A DNA stretch of 64,000 nucleotides from Shewanella xiamenensis (lineage in GTDB: Bacteria > Pseudomonadota > Gammaproteobacteria > Enterobacterales > Shewanellaceae). The translations under genes were made by a program, and so were the position numbers. Every line of letters begins with the position of its first letter. Position 1 is the first letter of the stretch. This document shows, in pieces, positions 41,303-52,622 of the stretch. The stretch is from the NCBI RefSeq assembly GCF_014647135.1, contig NZ_BMOP01000004.1:185496-249495 (forward strand), written 5' to 3'. The notes below the pieces were generated by a model. It saw only the letters and a list, made by a program, of their open reading frames with translations, did no database searches and was not told the DNA's origin.

Positions 41303-41745
41303 TACGCTTTACCTTCGGTGTCATCGCTCTCGTCAATGTCATTATCAACAACATCATCTTCAACGCTGCCAAACTGTTGTTGTTTGGCTTTATCGCTGTT
41401 GATGACTTGGCTGACGAGATTAGACATACGCATGCCTTCAACCAATGAGCTGTCGTAAACAAAGCGAATTTCTGGCATCACGCGCAATTTCATGCGGCCT
41501 GCCACTAAGGTGCGAATATAAGGAGCGGCAGCAATCAGCGCGTTCAGCTTTTCTTGCACAACCTCTTTGTCTTCTTCAAAGAAGGTGACAAAGACTTTGG
41601 CGTAACTTAAATCGCGAGAAACATCAACGTCATTGACGGTCACAAAACCAATACGGGGATCTTTCATGTCGCGTTGTAGGACAACAGCCAGCTCTTGCTG
41701 TAACTGCTGGCCTATACGACGTGTACGACTGAATTCTTTTGCCAT
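41302..41745 (-). CDS. rbfA: RbfA, 30S ribosome-binding factor A
   Basis: The 147-residue KH-fold protein starts [20 protein letters not shown] and contains [29 protein letters not shown]. The acidic C-terminal tail (residues about 125-147, rich in Asp and Glu) is usual for the family. It assists 16S 5'-end maturation and cold growth. It lies between infB and truB; a terminator-like hairpin separates it from infB. Confidence 0.97.
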   Translation of the reverse strand: MAKEFSRTRRIGQQLQQELAVVLQRDMKDPRIGFVTVNDVDVSRDLSYAKVFVTFFEEDKEVVQEKLNALIAAAPYIRTLVAGRMKLRVMPEIRFVYDSSLVEGMRMSNLVSQVINSDKAKQQQFGSVEDDVVDNDIDESDDTEGKA

Positions 41746-41783
41746 AATAGAGTTACCATAATAGCTAATGTCATTAAATTGAA

Positions 41784-41803
41784 AGGGCGGCTAATGCCGC
41801 CCT
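41784..41803 (-). terminator. terminator-like hairpin between infB and rbfA
   Basis: AGGGCGGC and GCCGCCCT form an 8-bp stem with a TAAT loop, followed leftwards by TTTC. Being inside an operon it probably only weakens read-through or stabilises the 3' end of infB. Confidence 0.55.
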
Positions 41804-41811
41804 CTTTATCG

Positions 41812-44469
41812 TTACAGTGTACGTGCCACTTCGACGGTTTCGAATACTTCGATTTGGTCACCCACGCGGACATCGTTGTAGTTCTTAACACCGATACCAC
41901 ATTCCATGCCATTGCGAACTTCGTTAACGTCATCTTTAAAGCGACGTAATGATTCGAGTTCACCTTCGAAGATCACCACGTTATCACGCAGAACGCGAAT
42001 TGGTGCGCTACGCTTGATGGTGCCTTCAGTCACCATACAACCAGCGATTGCGCCCAGTTTTGGTGATTTGAACACGTCACGAACTTCAGCCAGACCGATA
42101 ATCTGTTGTTTGAACTCAGGTGACAGCATACCTGTCATCGCCGCTTTCACTTCATCAATCAGATTATAGATAACGCTGTAGTAACGTAAGTCAACACTTT
42201 CGTTTTCGATAGTCTTACGCGCTTGCGCATCGGCACGCACGTTAAAGCCAACCATAATCGCGTTAGAAGCCGCAGCTAAAGTCGCGTCGGTTTCGGTCAG
42301 TGCACCTACACCACGAGCGATGATGTTTACTTTCACTTCGTCGGTAGACAGACCCATTAAGGAGTCGGTAATAGCTTCGAGTGAACCTTGAACGTCTGCC
42401 TTCAGAACGATGTTCAGTTCTTTCACTTCGCCTTCGGTCATGTTCGCGAACATGTTTTCCAGCTTAGACTTCTGCTGACGCGCTAATTTCACATCACGGA
42501 ACTTGCCTTGACGGTACAGCGCGACTTCACGGGCTTTACGCTCGTCACGCACAACGGTTGCTTCATCACCGGCTGATGGCACACCTGACAGACCTAAAAT
42601 CTCAACAGGGATTGATGGGCCAGCTTCTGTGATTGAACGGCCGTTCTCGTCTTTCATCGCACGGATTTTACCGTACTCTAAACCACATAGAACGATGTCA
42701 CCTTGGCGCAGTGTACCTTCTTGAACCAGAATCGTTGCTACAGGGCCGCGACCTTTATCCAGTTGAGACTCAATAACCACACCAGCAGCCATACCATCAC
42801 GAACAGCTTTGAGTTCAAGTACTTCAGCTTGGAGTAAGATACCCTCAAGCAAATCATCAACGCCTTCACCCGTCTTAGCAGATACGAAGGCAAACATGTT
42901 GTCTCCGCCCCATTCTTCAGACATCACGCCGTGCTGAGACAATTCGCTCTTCACGCGGTCGATATCGGCTTCTGGCTTGTCCATCTTGTTAACTGCAACA
43001 ATTAATGGCACGTTACCCGCTTTAGCATGTTGAATCGCTTCAATGGTTTGCGGCATAACACCGTCATCGGCAGCCACAACGAGTACAACGATATCCGTCG
43101 CCTTAGCACCACGAGCACGCATTGCGGTAAACGCGGCGTGACCAGGGGTATCTAAGAAAGTGATCATGCCGTTTTCGGTCTCAACATGGTATGCACCAAT
43201 GTGCTGAGTAATACCACCGGCCTCACCCGCTGCCACTTTCGCGCGGCGGATATAGTCAAGGAGCGATGTTTTACCGTGGTCAACGTGGCCCATAATGGTT
43301 ACAACAGGTGCACGAGGCTCAAGCTTCACGCCGCCTTCTTCGTCACGCTCAGAAAGTACTTGTTGTTCTAATTCGTTTTCACGAATAAGTACCACTTTAT
43401 GACCCATTTCTTCAGCAACTAACTGGGCGGTTTCTTGATCTAACACTTGGTTGATCGTAACCATTGAGCCCATCTTCATCATTTGCTTGATGATTTCAGT
43501 CGCTTTAACTGCCATTAAGTGAGCAAGTTCAGCAACAGTCACTGTTTCACCGATACGCACATCACGGTTAACGGCTGCAACTGGCTTATTGAAGCCATGA
43601 GCCATTGATTCTGGCGCTGTGCTGCGGTTACGCATGTGTTTTTCGCGACCATCGCGAGCATCTTTACCACCACGTTTGGTTTTGGCGGTATTTTTGTTAC
43701 GCGCACGGCGGCCACGTTTTTCTTCATCCATATCCGACGAATCTTCAGCAGCGCGAGCCACTTTAGAGGTAGTGATATGGTGATCGCTATAGCGCTCAGC
43801 TTCTAAACGTTGACGCTCTTCTTCGGCCCAACGCTTAGAGTTTTCTTCTGCTAACAGACGCGCTTTTTCTGCCGCTTTGGCGGCTTCTTCGTCTTGTTTA
43901 CGTTTAGTCGCAGCTTCTTGTACTGCTTTTAAACGTTCAGCTTCCAAACGAGCTGCTTCAGCTTCTGGTGACATATCTTTGGCTACTTTCACTTCCGCTG
44001 CCGCTTTCGCTTTTGCTTTCGCTTCAGCTTCTGCCTTCGCTTTCGCCTCTGCTTCCACTTTAGCCTTAGCTTCGGCTTCTGCCTTCGCTTTCGCTTCAGC
44101 TTCTGCTTTGGCCTTCGCTTCGGCTTCTGCTTTGGCTTTAGCCTCTTCTTCCGCTTTAAGCACTGCGTCACTCACATCACGTTTAACAAAAGTACGGGTT
44201 TTACGCACTTCAACTTTAACGTCTTTAGATTGACCACCATTACCGGCCACACTCAGGGTCGATACGGTTTTACGTTGCAGCGTCATTTTAGTCGGCGCAT
44301 TATCGGCGCCATGTTGCTTCTTCAGATAATCCAGTAACTGCTGCTTCTCAGCTTCAGACACATTATCAGTGTGGCCTTTCTTAATTCCGGCCTGAGAGAA
44401 TTGCTCAATCAGACGTTCAACACTTTTACCCACTTCCGTGGCCAATTTCTCTACGGTAGTATCTGCCAT
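41812..44469 (-). CDS. infB: InfB, translation initiation factor IF-2
   Basis: The 885-residue GTPase has an N-terminal IF2-N domain, an Ala/Lys/Glu repeat linker (residues 109-159), then G domain motifs [17 protein letters not shown] and NKMD, and C-terminal domains including the fMet-tRNA-binding part ([14 protein letters not shown] region and [11 protein letters not shown]). IF-2 brings initiator tRNA to the 30S subunit; the gene for that tRNA is upstream in the same cluster. An internal start giving a shorter isoform, as in E. coli, is possible but not shown here. Confidence 0.98.
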   Translation of the reverse strand: MADTTVEKLATEVGKSVERLIEQFSQAGIKKGHTDNVSEAEKQQLLDYLKKQHGADNAPTKMTLQRKTVSTLSVAGNGGQSKDVKVEVRKTRTFVKRDVSDAVLKAEEEAKAKAEAEAKAKAEAEAKAKAEAEAKAKVEAEAKAKAEAEAKAKAKAAAEVKVAKDMSPEAEAARLEAERLKAVQEAATKRKQDEEAAKAAEKARLLAEENSKRWAEEERQRLEAERYSDHHITTSKVARAAEDSSDMDEEKRGRRARNKNTAKTKRGGKDARDGREKHMRNRSTAPESMAHGFNKPVAAVNRDVRIGETVTVAELAHLMAVKATEIIKQMMKMGSMVTINQVLDQETAQLVAEEMGHKVVLIRENELEQQVLSERDEEGGVKLEPRAPVVTIMGHVDHGKTSLLDYIRRAKVAAGEAGGITQHIGAYHVETENGMITFLDTPGHAAFTAMRARGAKATDIVVLVVAADDGVMPQTIEAIQHAKAGNVPLIVAVNKMDKPEADIDRVKSELSQHGVMSEEWGGDNMFAFVSAKTGEGVDDLLEGILLQAEVLELKAVRDGMAAGVVIESQLDKGRGPVATILVQEGTLRQGDIVLCGLEYGKIRAMKDENGRSITEAGPSIPVEILGLSGVPSAGDEATVVRDERKAREVALYRQGKFRDVKLARQQKSKLENMFANMTEGEVKELNIVLKADVQGSLEAITDSLMGLSTDEVKVNIIARGVGALTETDATLAAASNAIMVGFNVRADAQARKTIENESVDLRYYSVIYNLIDEVKAAMTGMLSPEFKQQIIGLAEVRDVFKSPKLGAIAGCMVTEGTIKRSAPIRVLRDNVVIFEGELESLRRFKDDVNEVRNGMECGIGVKNYNDVRVGDQIEVFETVEVARTL
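43993..44145 (-). repeat. tandem 24-bp repeat in infB linker
   Basis: Residues 109-159 of IF-2 consist of about six copies of the octamer AKAKAEAE with few substitutions, encoded by near-identical 24-base units. Such a charged helical linker is probably rod-like. The DNA repeat makes strain-to-strain length change likely. Confidence 0.85.
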
Positions 44470-44494
44470 CAGTTAAATCCCCCTGTTGATCGAC

Positions 44495-45994
44495 TTATGC
44501 TTCTTCGCCAAACCAACAGATGTTGCGGGCAGCCATGATCAGCTCACCTGCTTTTTCTTCTGTCAATTCTTCAATTTCGATCAAATCATCAATGCCTTGT
44601 TCAGCCAAATCTTCTAGAGTCACGATACCTTTGCTCGCTAAAACATAGGCTAAGTGTCTTTCAACACCTTCAAGTGCTAATAACTCTTCACTTGGCTCCA
44701 CACCATCTAGTGCTTCTTCGGATGCGAGCGCTCGAGTTGAGATCGCAGCCTTAGCACGTTCACGTAATGCTTCGACGAGATCCTCATCAAAGCCATCAAT
44801 TGCCAATAATTCTGACACAGGTACATAAGCCACTTCTTCGAGCGAAGTAAAACCTTCATCAGCCAGTACTTGTGCAAAATCTTCATCTACATCCAGAGAT
44901 TTCATGAATAAGCTCTTCACCTTAGCGCTTTCGGCTTGGTGTTTCTTGTTCATGTCTTCCACTGTCATCACGTTCAGTTCCCAGCCTGTTAACTGAGTCG
45001 CTAAACGCACGTTTTGACCATTGCGACCAATGGCCTGAGCTAAACTTTCCGCTTCAACAGCGATATCCATTGAGTGGTTGTCTTCATCAACGATGATAGA
45101 AGCCACATCAGCTGGCGCCATGGCGTTGATCACATATTGCGCTGGGTTGTCATCCCACAATACGATATCGACACGCTCACCACCGAGTTCATTCGATACC
45201 GCTTGCACACGTGCCCCACGCATACCAACGCAAGCACCAATTGGGTCGATACGACGATCGTTCGATTTCACTGCGATCTTAGCGCGAGCACCAGGGTCAC
45301 GCGCCGCGCCCATTACTTCGATCAGTTCATCGGCAATTTCCGGCACTTCAACACGGAACAGCTCAATCAGCATGTCTGGCTTAGTGCGAGTTAAAAATAA
45401 CTGCGCACCACGCGCTTCAGGACGAACAGAGTAAAGCAGTGCACGAACACGGTCACCAGGACGGAAAGATTCGCGTGAAATCAAGTCTTCACGGAATAAT
45501 ACGCCATCAGCATTGTTGCCTAAGTCCACAACTACACTTTCGCGGGTTGCTTTCTTAACGACACCAGTGATCAGCTCACCTTCTTTGTCTTGGAACTGCT
45601 CAACCACTTGCGCACGCTCAGCTTCACGTACTTTTTGTACGATCACTTGCTTAGCGGTTTGGGTAGTAATGCGATCGAACGCCACTGATTCAATTTGGTC
45701 TTCAATAAATTCACCTGGTTGAATCTCTGGATCTTCGAAACGTGCTGCTTCCAGCGTAATCTCACGGTATGGATTTTCTAACGCAACACCGTTGTCATCG
45801 ATCACCATCCAACGGCGGAAAGTTTCATAAGCGCCAGTTTTACGGTCGATAGCAACACGGACGTCGATATCACCTTCGTATTTTTTCTTGGTAGCGGTAG
45901 CCAGAGCAGTCTCCAGCGCTTCAAAAATCTTCTCGCGTGGAACGGCCTTTTCATTTGAAACCGCTTCAGCGACTAGCAGAATCTCTTTATTCAT
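44495..45994 (-). CDS. nusA: NusA, transcription termination/antitermination factor
   Basis: The 499-residue protein has the RNA-polymerase-binding N-terminal domain ([20 protein letters not shown]), S1 ([21 protein letters not shown]), KH1/KH2 ([25 protein letters not shown]) and two C-terminal acidic AR repeats (both copies near [22 protein letters not shown] and [23 protein letters not shown]). It lies after rimP and before infB, as in enterics. Two terminators upstream of rimP may be points for NusA feedback. Confidence 0.98.
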   Translation of the reverse strand: MNKEILLVAEAVSNEKAVPREKIFEALETALATATKKKYEGDIDVRVAIDRKTGAYETFRRWMVIDDNGVALENPYREITLEAARFEDPEIQPGEFIEDQIESVAFDRITTQTAKQVIVQKVREAERAQVVEQFQDKEGELITGVVKKATRESVVVDLGNNADGVLFREDLISRESFRPGDRVRALLYSVRPEARGAQLFLTRTKPDMLIELFRVEVPEIADELIEVMGAARDPGARAKIAVKSNDRRIDPIGACVGMRGARVQAVSNELGGERVDIVLWDDNPAQYVINAMAPADVASIIVDEDNHSMDIAVEAESLAQAIGRNGQNVRLATQLTGWELNVMTVEDMNKKHQAESAKVKSLFMKSLDVDEDFAQVLADEGFTSLEEVAYVPVSELLAIDGFDEDLVEALRERAKAAISTRALASEEALDGVEPSEELLALEGVERHLAYVLASKGIVTLEDLAEQGIDDLIEIEELTEEKAGELIMAARNICWFGEEA

Positions 45995-46023
45995 TTTGTC
46001 TTGCCTCGTTCACCTTGAAACCA

Positions 46024-46479
46024 TCAAAACTTTGCGATGATGTTGCCTTTACGGATATTATCCAAGGCGACAACCAGCTCTTTACCATTTACTTTCACCG
46101 ACAGCATTTGACCGTCAACCTGAGTAATGGCGCCTTTTAAATTACGACTGCCCGCGACAGGCATAGTCAGTTGAAGCTTGACATCCTCGCCGATATAGGA
46201 CGCATATTGCTCAGCAGTGAACAGCGGTCTATCTACACCAGGCGAAGAAACCTCTAAGGTATATTCAGTAGAAATAGGGTCTTCAACATCGAGCACAGCA
46301 CTGACTTGGCGACTCACGTTGGCACAATCTTCGATATTGATGCCATTCTCACCATCAATGAACACGCGCAGGACTGAATGGTTACCCGCTTGAACATATT
46401 CAATGCCCCAAAGTTGGAAACCGAGTGCTTCCACAGGCACTTTGAGCATCTCTGCCAGTCTGGATTCTAATGTTGCCAA
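46024..46479 (-). CDS. rimP: RimP, ribosome maturation factor
   Basis: The protein of about 151 residues has [55 protein letters not shown] and PLFTAEQY, matching RimP over its full length. The TTG complementary to 46477-46479 is the likely start (GGGGG lies 6-7 bases upstream and the protein then begins MATLESRL as in relatives). The longer frame to 46500 has no homologous residues. It helps 30S maturation and heads rimP-nusA-infB. Confidence 0.95.
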   Translation of the reverse strand: MATLESRLAEMLKVPVEALGFQLWGIEYVQAGNHSVLRVFIDGENGINIEDCANVSRQVSAVLDVEDPISTEYTLEVSSPGVDRPLFTAEQYASYIGEDVKLQLTMPVAGSRNLKGAITQVDGQMLSVKVNGKELVVALDNIRKGNIIAKF

Positions 46480-46503
46480 ATTTGACCCCCGAAAAAACAA
46501 AAA

Positions 46504-46519
46504 AGGGCTTAATAGCCCT
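46504..46519 (-). terminator. terminator-like hairpin in rimP leader
   Basis: AGGGCT and AGCCCT pair around TAAT, followed leftwards by TTTTTTG and then the rimP ribosome site about 12 bases later. Its place suggests attenuation of rimP-nusA-infB. Confidence 0.7.
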
Positions 46520-46565
46520 AGTAAAACGCCGTAAACAATACGACAAATTTAAAAGTCCCAGACAA

Positions 46566-46590
46566 CAAAAAACCCCGTAATGACGAGGTT
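46566..46590 (-). terminator. terminator downstream of tRNA-fMet
   Basis: On the leftward strand AACCTCGT pairs with ACGGGGTT around CATT and is followed by TTTTTTG. It would end secG/tRNA transcripts, leaving partial read-through into rimP. Confidence 0.75.
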
Positions 46591-46647
46591 ATTAGCTTCA
46601 AGAACCTGTAAACCATAATGAATTAAACAACATTCATTACTAGGAGC

Positions 46648-46724
<77 letters not shown>

Positions 46725-46807
46725 TCAACTGTGTGCAAGTATATTGACTATCGTCTTTGCTTGCAATAACTAAGTCAGTTCTTGTTTGGACTTACTTAGT
46801 TTAATTA

Positions 46808-46894
46808 TGGTGCCGAGAGCGGGACTTGAACCCGCACGTCCGTTAGGACACAGCCACCTCAAGGCTGCGCGTCTACCAATTTCACCACCTCGGC
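46808..46894 (-). tRNA. tRNA-Leu (anticodon GAG)
   Basis: The 87-nt gene has encoded CCA and a long variable arm. The anticodon loop is CTTGAGG between CAGCC and GGCTG. GGTTCAAGTCC forms the T arm. It corresponds to E. coli leuU next to secG. Confidence 0.97.
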
Positions 46895-46905
46895 GACACC
46901 TTTTA

Positions 46906-47238
46906 CTAGTCAGGAATTTTGGTTTCTGACTTTTCGGTTGCTTGATCAACTGGCTGGGTAACCTGTTCATCAGCACCTAAATTTTTCCATGCATCTTCAT
47001 TTTTTGCGTGGTTTGCACTTAAGTTGCCGATCAGCAGACTTAACGTGAAAAACGCAATGGCAAGAATCGCCGTTGTGCGTGTCAGGAAGTTACCTGAACC
47101 GCTTGAACCGAATAAGGTACCTGATGCACCGGCGCCAAAAGAGGCACCCATATCAGCTCCTTTACCTTGCTGGATTAAGATTAGGCCAATTAAACCTAAT
47201 GCAACCAACAAGTAAACAACCACTAAAACTTCATACAT
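46906..47238 (-). CDS. secG: SecG, preprotein translocase subunit
   Basis: The 110-residue protein has two transmembrane helices (about 2-22 and 53-73) around the Gly-rich cytoplasmic loop GASFGAGASGTLFGSSGSGN, then a charged C-terminal tail. It is a SecYEG core partner that eases SecA cycling. It begins one base after the tpiA stop codon, so translation may be coupled. Two tRNA genes follow. Confidence 0.96.
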   Translation of the reverse strand: MYEVLVVVYLLVALGLIGLILIQQGKGADMGASFGAGASGTLFGSSGSGNFLTRTTAILAIAFFTLSLLIGNLSANHAKNEDAWKNLGADEQVTQPVDQATEKSETKIPD

Positions 47239-47239
47239 A

Positions 47240-48025
47240 TTATGCGCTCATCGCTATGGTACACAGACTTAAAAACTCGGTAGAGTTTAAACTGGCACCG
47301 CCAATCAGTCCACCATCAACATCAGGTTGGGCAAATAAATCTGCCGCATTACTCGGTGTCACACTGCCACCGTACAAAATCCTGATATTTTCTCCGATAA
47401 ACGGAGACACTTCAGAGAGACGCTTGCGTATAAACGCATGTACTTCTTGTGCCTGCTCTGGTGTCGCACTCTTACCAGTCCCTACAGCCCATAATGGCTC
47501 GTAAGCGATAATGGCGTTATCAAAAGCCATAGTGCCATTTTTCTGGATCACTATGTCCAACTCTTCTGCAATCACCTCAAAGGTACGTCTTGCTTCACGT
47601 GCTGGACCTGATTCACCCACACATAAGATGGGGGTTAAACCGTGCTTTTGTGCAGCGGCAAATTTCTCCGCTACGATATTACTCGTCTCTCCGTACATAC
47701 GGCGACGTTCTGAATGCCCGATAATCACATATCGGCATCCGCAATCTTTAAGCATCTGACCCGAAACTTCTCCGGTATAAGCGCCAAAGTCATGTTGACT
47801 TAAATTTTGAGCGCCCATCCTAACAAGTGAACCGTCTAACGCTTCCTTGTTTGCTTCTAGCAGTTGCCTTACGCTTTCTAGATAGATAGAAGGCGGGCAT
47901 AAAACCACTTCAGCTGAATCATTTTGGAGCTTTGAGGCAAACTTCTTGAACAACTCTTGGGCTAACGCCGCACTGCCGTTCATCTTCCAATTGCCAGCTA
48001 CCATAGGACGTCTGAGTGCCATCAC
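47240..48025 (-). CDS. tpiA: TpiA, triosephosphate isomerase
   Basis: The 260-residue TIM barrel has VAGNWKMNG (catalytic Lys), VIIGHSERR (catalytic His), AYEPLWAVGTGKSATP (catalytic Glu and loop 6) and LYGGSVTPSNA. It interconverts dihydroxyacetone phosphate and glyceraldehyde-3-phosphate, which also links it to the DeoC product. The second of two adjacent ATG codons may be the real start. Its place between glmM and secG is unlike E. coli. Confidence 0.97.
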   Translation of the reverse strand: MMALRRPMVAGNWKMNGSAALAQELFKKFASKLQNDSAEVVLCPPSIYLESVRQLLEANKEALDGSLVRMGAQNLSQHDFGAYTGEVSGQMLKDCGCRYVIIGHSERRRMYGETSNIVAEKFAAAQKHGLTPILCVGESGPAREARRTFEVIAEELDIVIQKNGTMAFDNAIIAYEPLWAVGTGKSATPEQAQEVHAFIRKRLSEVSPFIGENIRILYGGSVTPSNAADLFAQPDVDGGLIGGASLNSTEFLSLCTIAMSA

Positions 48026-48215
48026 TGTCTCCTCTGAAAGCGGCGTGAATAATAGCGAACCACTTATTAAGTTACAATAGCTAAATTCGAAATTTTTCAG
48101 ATATTAGGTTGGAATGCTTACTTTTTACACGCCAAACCCTATTCCTGCTCATTAATGCAGCTAACACCTTCATTTTTAATCGGTATCAGCTGCACTCGAC
48201 TAAAGATTGGTTTGA

Positions 48216-49553
48216 TTAGCTCGCCGATTTTACCGCATCTGCAATCAAATTAGCGTGCGCTAACACAGCATTGTGATCATCACCTTCAACCATCACGCGA
48301 ATTAACGGTTCAGTACCTGATTTGCGTAGCAATACGCGACCTCGAGCGCCCAGTTGTGATTCAACCTGAGCTTGAGCAGCTTTAACTTTATCTGAGCTTA
48401 ATGGATCATGTTCGCCTTCAAAACGCACATTCACCAACACCTGTGGCAACATTTCCATTGGCGCAGTTAACTGCTCTAAGGTTGCATTTTGACGACGCAT
48501 GGCCGCCAGCACCAAAATACCAGCAACAATACCATCACCGGTCGTGCCATGGTCGAGGTTAAGAATATGCCCCGAGTTTTCACCGCCGATACGCCAATCG
48601 AGTTCTTTGAGTAACTCCATCACATAACGGTCGCCCACTTTAGAGCGAGCAAAGGGAATATCCAACGCCTGAAGTGCTAAATCGAGGCCAAGGTTAGACA
48701 TTAACGTCCCAACCACACCTCCGCGTAACACACCACGAGTCTTGGCATCACAGGCAAGGATATAAAGAATTTGATCGCCATCGATCACCTCACCTTTGCT
48801 ATTGACCATCATAATTCGGTCACCATCGCCATCGAGCGCAATCCCTAAATCGGCACTTTCGGCCAAAACAGTTTCGCAAATCTTCGCCATGGACGTTGCG
48901 CCGACTTTGTCATTGATATTGACTCCGTTTGGTTTATCACCAATGGCAATCACTTCGGCGCCTAACTCGCGAAATACCGCTGGTGCGATGTGATAAGTTG
49001 CACCATGGGCACAATCGACGACAATTTTTAACCCTGTTAATGTGTGATCTGCAGGGAAATTACCTTTGCAGTATTCGATGTAACGACCGCGAGCATCTTC
49101 AATTCGTGACACTTTGCCCAACAGATGTGATTCAACACACTCTAAGGGCTTTTCTAATTCGGCTTCGATTTCAAGCTCAAGATTATCATCAAGCTTACTG
49201 CCATCAGTTGAGAAAAACTTAATGCCGTTATCATAGTAAGGGTTGTGGGAAGCACTAATTACCACACCTGCTTCGGCGCGAAAAGTACGAGTCAAATAAG
49301 CCACCGCTGGCGTTGGCATGGGCCCCATCAGCATCACATTCAAACCCGCTGCCGAAAGGCCCGCCTCTAAAGCTGATTCAAACATATACCCCGAGATACG
49401 GGTATCTTTACCAATAATCACTTTCTTAGTGCCGCTACGGGATAACACCCGTCCAGCAGCCCAACCCAACTTTAATGCCAGCTCGGGTGTCATCTGGCCT
49501 GAACCTACCTTGCCACGAATACCATCGGTTCCAAAAAATTTACGTTCGCTCAT
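48216..49553 (-). CDS. glmM: GlmM, phosphoglucosamine mutase
   Basis: The 445-residue alpha-phosphohexomutase starts [17 protein letters not shown], with the phosphorylated Ser in [15 protein letters not shown], metal loop [12 protein letters not shown], sugar loop GGENSGH and phosphate loop [17 protein letters not shown]. It converts glucosamine-6-phosphate to the 1-phosphate for peptidoglycan and LPS. The ATG complementary to 49551-49553 is used, with GTGGGG upstream; an in-frame TTG 4 codons earlier is unlikely. Confidence 0.97.
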   Translation of the reverse strand: MSERKFFGTDGIRGKVGSGQMTPELALKLGWAAGRVLSRSGTKKVIIGKDTRISGYMFESALEAGLSAAGLNVMLMGPMPTPAVAYLTRTFRAEAGVVISASHNPYYDNGIKFFSTDGSKLDDNLELEIEAELEKPLECVESHLLGKVSRIEDARGRYIEYCKGNFPADHTLTGLKIVVDCAHGATYHIAPAVFRELGAEVIAIGDKPNGVNINDKVGATSMAKICETVLAESADLGIALDGDGDRIMMVNSKGEVIDGDQILYILACDAKTRGVLRGGVVGTLMSNLGLDLALQALDIPFARSKVGDRYVMELLKELDWRIGGENSGHILNLDHGTTGDGIVAGILVLAAMRRQNATLEQLTAPMEMLPQVLVNVRFEGEHDPLSSDKVKAAQAQVESQLGARGRVLLRKSGTEPLIRVMVEGDDHNAVLAHANLIADAVKSAS

Positions 49554-49627
49554 ATCGCCCCACAAACTTCAATGTGTCCCTTCGATTGGGACCATAATAT
49601 TAATGAAATACTTAACAAAAATAGCCT

Positions 49628-50461
49628 TTATAGATATGCCTGTGTCGCTTGTAACACTTTCAGCATATCGACAGTTTCAGGGACATCATGGACACGAATA
49701 ATATGTGCCCCTTTCTGGGCCGCTATCATGGCGCCAGCAAGGCTCCCAGCTAAGCGCTCAGAGGTCGGCCTAGCAAGGAGGTTTCCTATCATGCTCTTAC
49801 GGGATAAACCTATCAATATTGGCAGTTCAAACTGCGCAAAACGCTCTAACTTTGCTAGCAGTTCATAGTTATGTTCTAAGGTTTTACCAAAGCCAAAACC
49901 TGGGTCGATTAACAACCGTTCCCGCGGGATCCCAGCCTCCAAACAGGCTTGAATACGCTCATTGAGGAATTTAAAGACATCGGCAATAACGTCTTGATAT
50001 TCGGGCGCCGATTGCATAGTACGCGGCGCGCCCTGCATGTGCATCAAACAAATGGGCACATTCAACTGCGCCGCAGTCTCTAGTGCCCCTGGCTCCAATA
50101 ACGCCCGAACATCGTTGATCAAGTGCGCGCCAGCATTTACCGCCTGTCGCATCACATCTGGTTTACTAGTATCAACCGAAATCCACACATCATGGTGTTT
50201 CGCGACATATTCTACCAAAGGGATAACCCGTGCGAGTTCATCCTCAACCGTCACATCGGCCGCACCTGGCCTTGTCGACTCGCCACCGATATCGATGATG
50301 AGCGCTCCTTGAGCAACCATTTCATCGGCATGCTGGCAAGCCAGTTCAAAAGAAGAAAACTTTCCACCGTCGGAAAAAGAATCGGGAGTAACATTCAGAA
50401 TGCCCATGACTACGGGCGAAGCTAAGGATAAGCGTTTGGTTCCAGCAATTAATTCAAACAC
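49628..50461 (-). CDS. folP: FolP, dihydropteroate synthase
   Basis: The 277-residue TIM barrel has GILNVTPDSFSDGGKF, DIGGESTRPGA, LINDVRALLEPGAL, MHMQGAPRTM, DPGFGFGKTLEHN and GLSRKSMIG. It joins p-aminobenzoate to the pterin in folate synthesis and is the sulfonamide target. It follows ftsH and precedes glmM, the conserved order. Confidence 0.97.
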   Translation of the reverse strand: MFELIAGTKRLSLASPVVMGILNVTPDSFSDGGKFSSFELACQHADEMVAQGALIIDIGGESTRPGAADVTVEDELARVIPLVEYVAKHHDVWISVDTSKPDVMRQAVNAGAHLINDVRALLEPGALETAAQLNVPICLMHMQGAPRTMQSAPEYQDVIADVFKFLNERIQACLEAGIPRERLLIDPGFGFGKTLEHNYELLAKLERFAQFELPILIGLSRKSMIGNLLARPTSERLAGSLAGAMIAAQKGAHIIRVHDVPETVDMLKVLQATQAYL

Positions 50462-50583
50462 GCATTGACTCCATTTGGGACAGCTTGCTAGCGCGTTTCA
50501 TCCGTATTCTGCGCAGTTCACTCATGTAACTGATTTATATTGAATGACAGCGCAGTCAATTTTCTAGCAAGATAAAACAAGAA

Positions 50584-50600
50584 AACCCCTTAACGGGGTT
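50584..50600 (-). terminator. terminator downstream of ftsH
   Basis: AACCCC pairs with GGGGTT around 5 bases, with TTCTTGTTTT following leftwards. It separates ftsH from folP. Confidence 0.7.
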
Positions 50601-50619
50601 CTCTTTCAATTAACAAACG

Positions 50620-52569
50620 TTATTTAGCGGGTGACTCATCGGCATCTTTCAGCTCTGACTCAACAGGCGCTGACTTAACCACTTCGTCGACTTTAACCGC
50701 AGGTTCACCTTTGCCATTGCCTTTGTCATTTGAACCATTGTCATCTGCTTGCCAATCAGCAGGCTGACGCACTTCACGACGGTTCATCAAATCGTCAATT
50801 TGCAGTGAATCAATGGTTTCATACTTCATCAGCGCGTCTTTCATCGAATGCAGAATATCGATGTTATCCAGCAGAATTTGCTTGGCACGGCCGTAGTTTT
50901 TGTCGATAAAGGCCTTCACTTCAGCATCGATAAGCGTCGCAGTCTCATCGGACATCGCCTTGGCTTTACCCATGCTACGACCTAAGAACACTTCACCTTC
51001 TTCCTCGGCATAGAGTAATGGACCAAGCTTGTCGGAGAAGCCCCATTGGGTCACCATATTACGGGCAATCGATGTGGCGTATTTAATGTCTTGCGAAGCG
51101 CCTGTAGACACTTTTTCGCTACCGTAGATCAGCTCTTCGGCTAAACGACCACCGTAGGCAACCGAAATCTGGCTTTCTAACTTACGACGGCTTTGGCTAA
51201 TCGCATCGGCCTCAGGTAAGAAGAAGGTCACGCCGAGTGCACGACCACGTGGAATAATGGTGACCTTGTGCACAGGGTCATGCTCTGGCACTAAACAGCC
51301 CACAATCGCGTGGCCCGCTTCGTGGTATGCCGTCATTTCTTTCTCGGCTTCTGACATCACCATAGAGCGGCGCTCAGCACCCATCATGATCTTGTCTTTT
51401 GCACGCTCGAATTCTTCCATACCAACAACACGGCGGTTACCGCGCGCCGCAAACAGTGCAGCCTCGTTAACTAAGTTGGCTAAATCGGCACCGGAGAAAC
51501 CTGGGGTACCACGGGCAATCACGCTCGCTTTAACATCTTCAGAAAGTGGCACTTTACGCATATGCACTTTAAGAATTTGCTCACGACCGCGAACATCTGG
51601 CAAGCCAACAACCACTTGACGGTCGAAACGACCTGGACGCAGCAGCGCAGAGTCCAATACGTCAGGGCGGTTGGTCGCCGCAATCACGATAATCCCTTCG
51701 TTACCTTCGAAGCCATCCATCTCAACCAGCATCTGGTTAAGGGTTTGCTCACGCTCATCGTGACCACCACCTAAGCCTGCGCCACGTTGGCGACCTACGG
51801 CATCGATTTCGTCGATGAAGATGATACAAGGGGCTGATTTCTTCGCTTGTTCAAACATATCACGCACACGAGATGCACCGACACCGACGAACATTTCTAC
51901 GAAGTCAGAACCTGAAATGGTAAAGAAAGGTACCTTTGACTCGCCCGCAATCGCTTTAGCCAGTAAGGTTTTACCTGTACCTGGCGGGCCAACCATGAGC
52001 ACGCCCGTTGGAATACGGCCACCCAGTTTTTGGAATTTGGTTGGATCACGCAGGTAATCGACCAGCTCTTTCACTTCTTCTTTGGCTTCATCACAGCCAG
52101 CAACGTCAGCAAAAGTGGTCTTGATTTGATCTTCGCTCATCAGCTTGGCTTTGCTCTTGCCAAAGGACATAGCGCCTTTGCCACCGCCGCCCTGCATTTG
52201 ACGCATAAAGAAAATCCATACCCCAATCAGCAGCAACATCGGGAACCAAGAAATAAAGATCTGGGTTAAGAACCCCGATTCTTCGGCTTCTTGGCCTTTC
52301 ATGGTGATGCCTTTACGGTCAAGATCATTAATTAAATCTTGGTCATACAGTGGCATGATGGTCGTGAATTTTTCGCCAGTGCGCTTAGAACCTTCGATAG
52401 TACGTTGGTCACTTTTCACTTCAACGCTGGCGACTTGTCCATCACGAACATTGTCTAGGAAAGTAGAATAATCCATCTTCTGCGATGACGAAGAAGAGGG
52501 GGAGTAACCCTGAAACACTGACATCAGCACAACGGCGATGACAACCCAGAGTATTAGATTTTTTGCCAT
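50620..52569 (-). CDS. ftsH: FtsH, membrane AAA+ zinc metalloprotease
   Basis: The 649-residue protein has two transmembrane helices (about 5-25 and 97-117, with [19 protein letters not shown]), Walker A GPPGTGKT, Walker [14 protein letters not shown] with RPGRFDRQ, and the zinc site HEAGH. It degrades membrane and regulatory proteins including LpxC and sigma-32 in enterics. I start at MAKNLILW as in E. coli (ATG complementary to 52567-52569); an ATG 8 codons earlier is possible. The C-terminal tail is Asp/Glu/Lys-rich. It follows rlmE. Confidence 0.97.
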   Translation of the reverse strand: MAKNLILWVVIAVVLMSVFQGYSPSSSSSQKMDYSTFLDNVRDGQVASVEVKSDQRTIEGSKRTGEKFTTIMPLYDQDLINDLDRKGITMKGQEAEESGFLTQIFISWFPMLLLIGVWIFFMRQMQGGGGKGAMSFGKSKAKLMSEDQIKTTFADVAGCDEAKEEVKELVDYLRDPTKFQKLGGRIPTGVLMVGPPGTGKTLLAKAIAGESKVPFFTISGSDFVEMFVGVGASRVRDMFEQAKKSAPCIIFIDEIDAVGRQRGAGLGGGHDEREQTLNQMLVEMDGFEGNEGIIVIAATNRPDVLDSALLRPGRFDRQVVVGLPDVRGREQILKVHMRKVPLSEDVKASVIARGTPGFSGADLANLVNEAALFAARGNRRVVGMEEFERAKDKIMMGAERRSMVMSEAEKEMTAYHEAGHAIVGCLVPEHDPVHKVTIIPRGRALGVTFFLPEADAISQSRRKLESQISVAYGGRLAEELIYGSEKVSTGASQDIKYATSIARNMVTQWGFSDKLGPLLYAEEEGEVFLGRSMGKAKAMSDETATLIDAEVKAFIDKNYGRAKQILLDNIDILHSMKDALMKYETIDSLQIDDLMNRREVRQPADWQADDNGSNDKGNGKGEPAVKVDEVVKSAPVESELKDADESPAK

Positions 52570-52622
52570 GTCACTCAAATTACTAGACCTCATAAAGTCT
52601 TGCGATGATTAACGCTAGAGTA

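Noticed and set aside
43877..44233. Ala/Phe/Ser-rich + strand frame opposite the infB repeat
   Set aside because: It is the mirror of the Lys/Glu/Ala repeat codons and has no other support.
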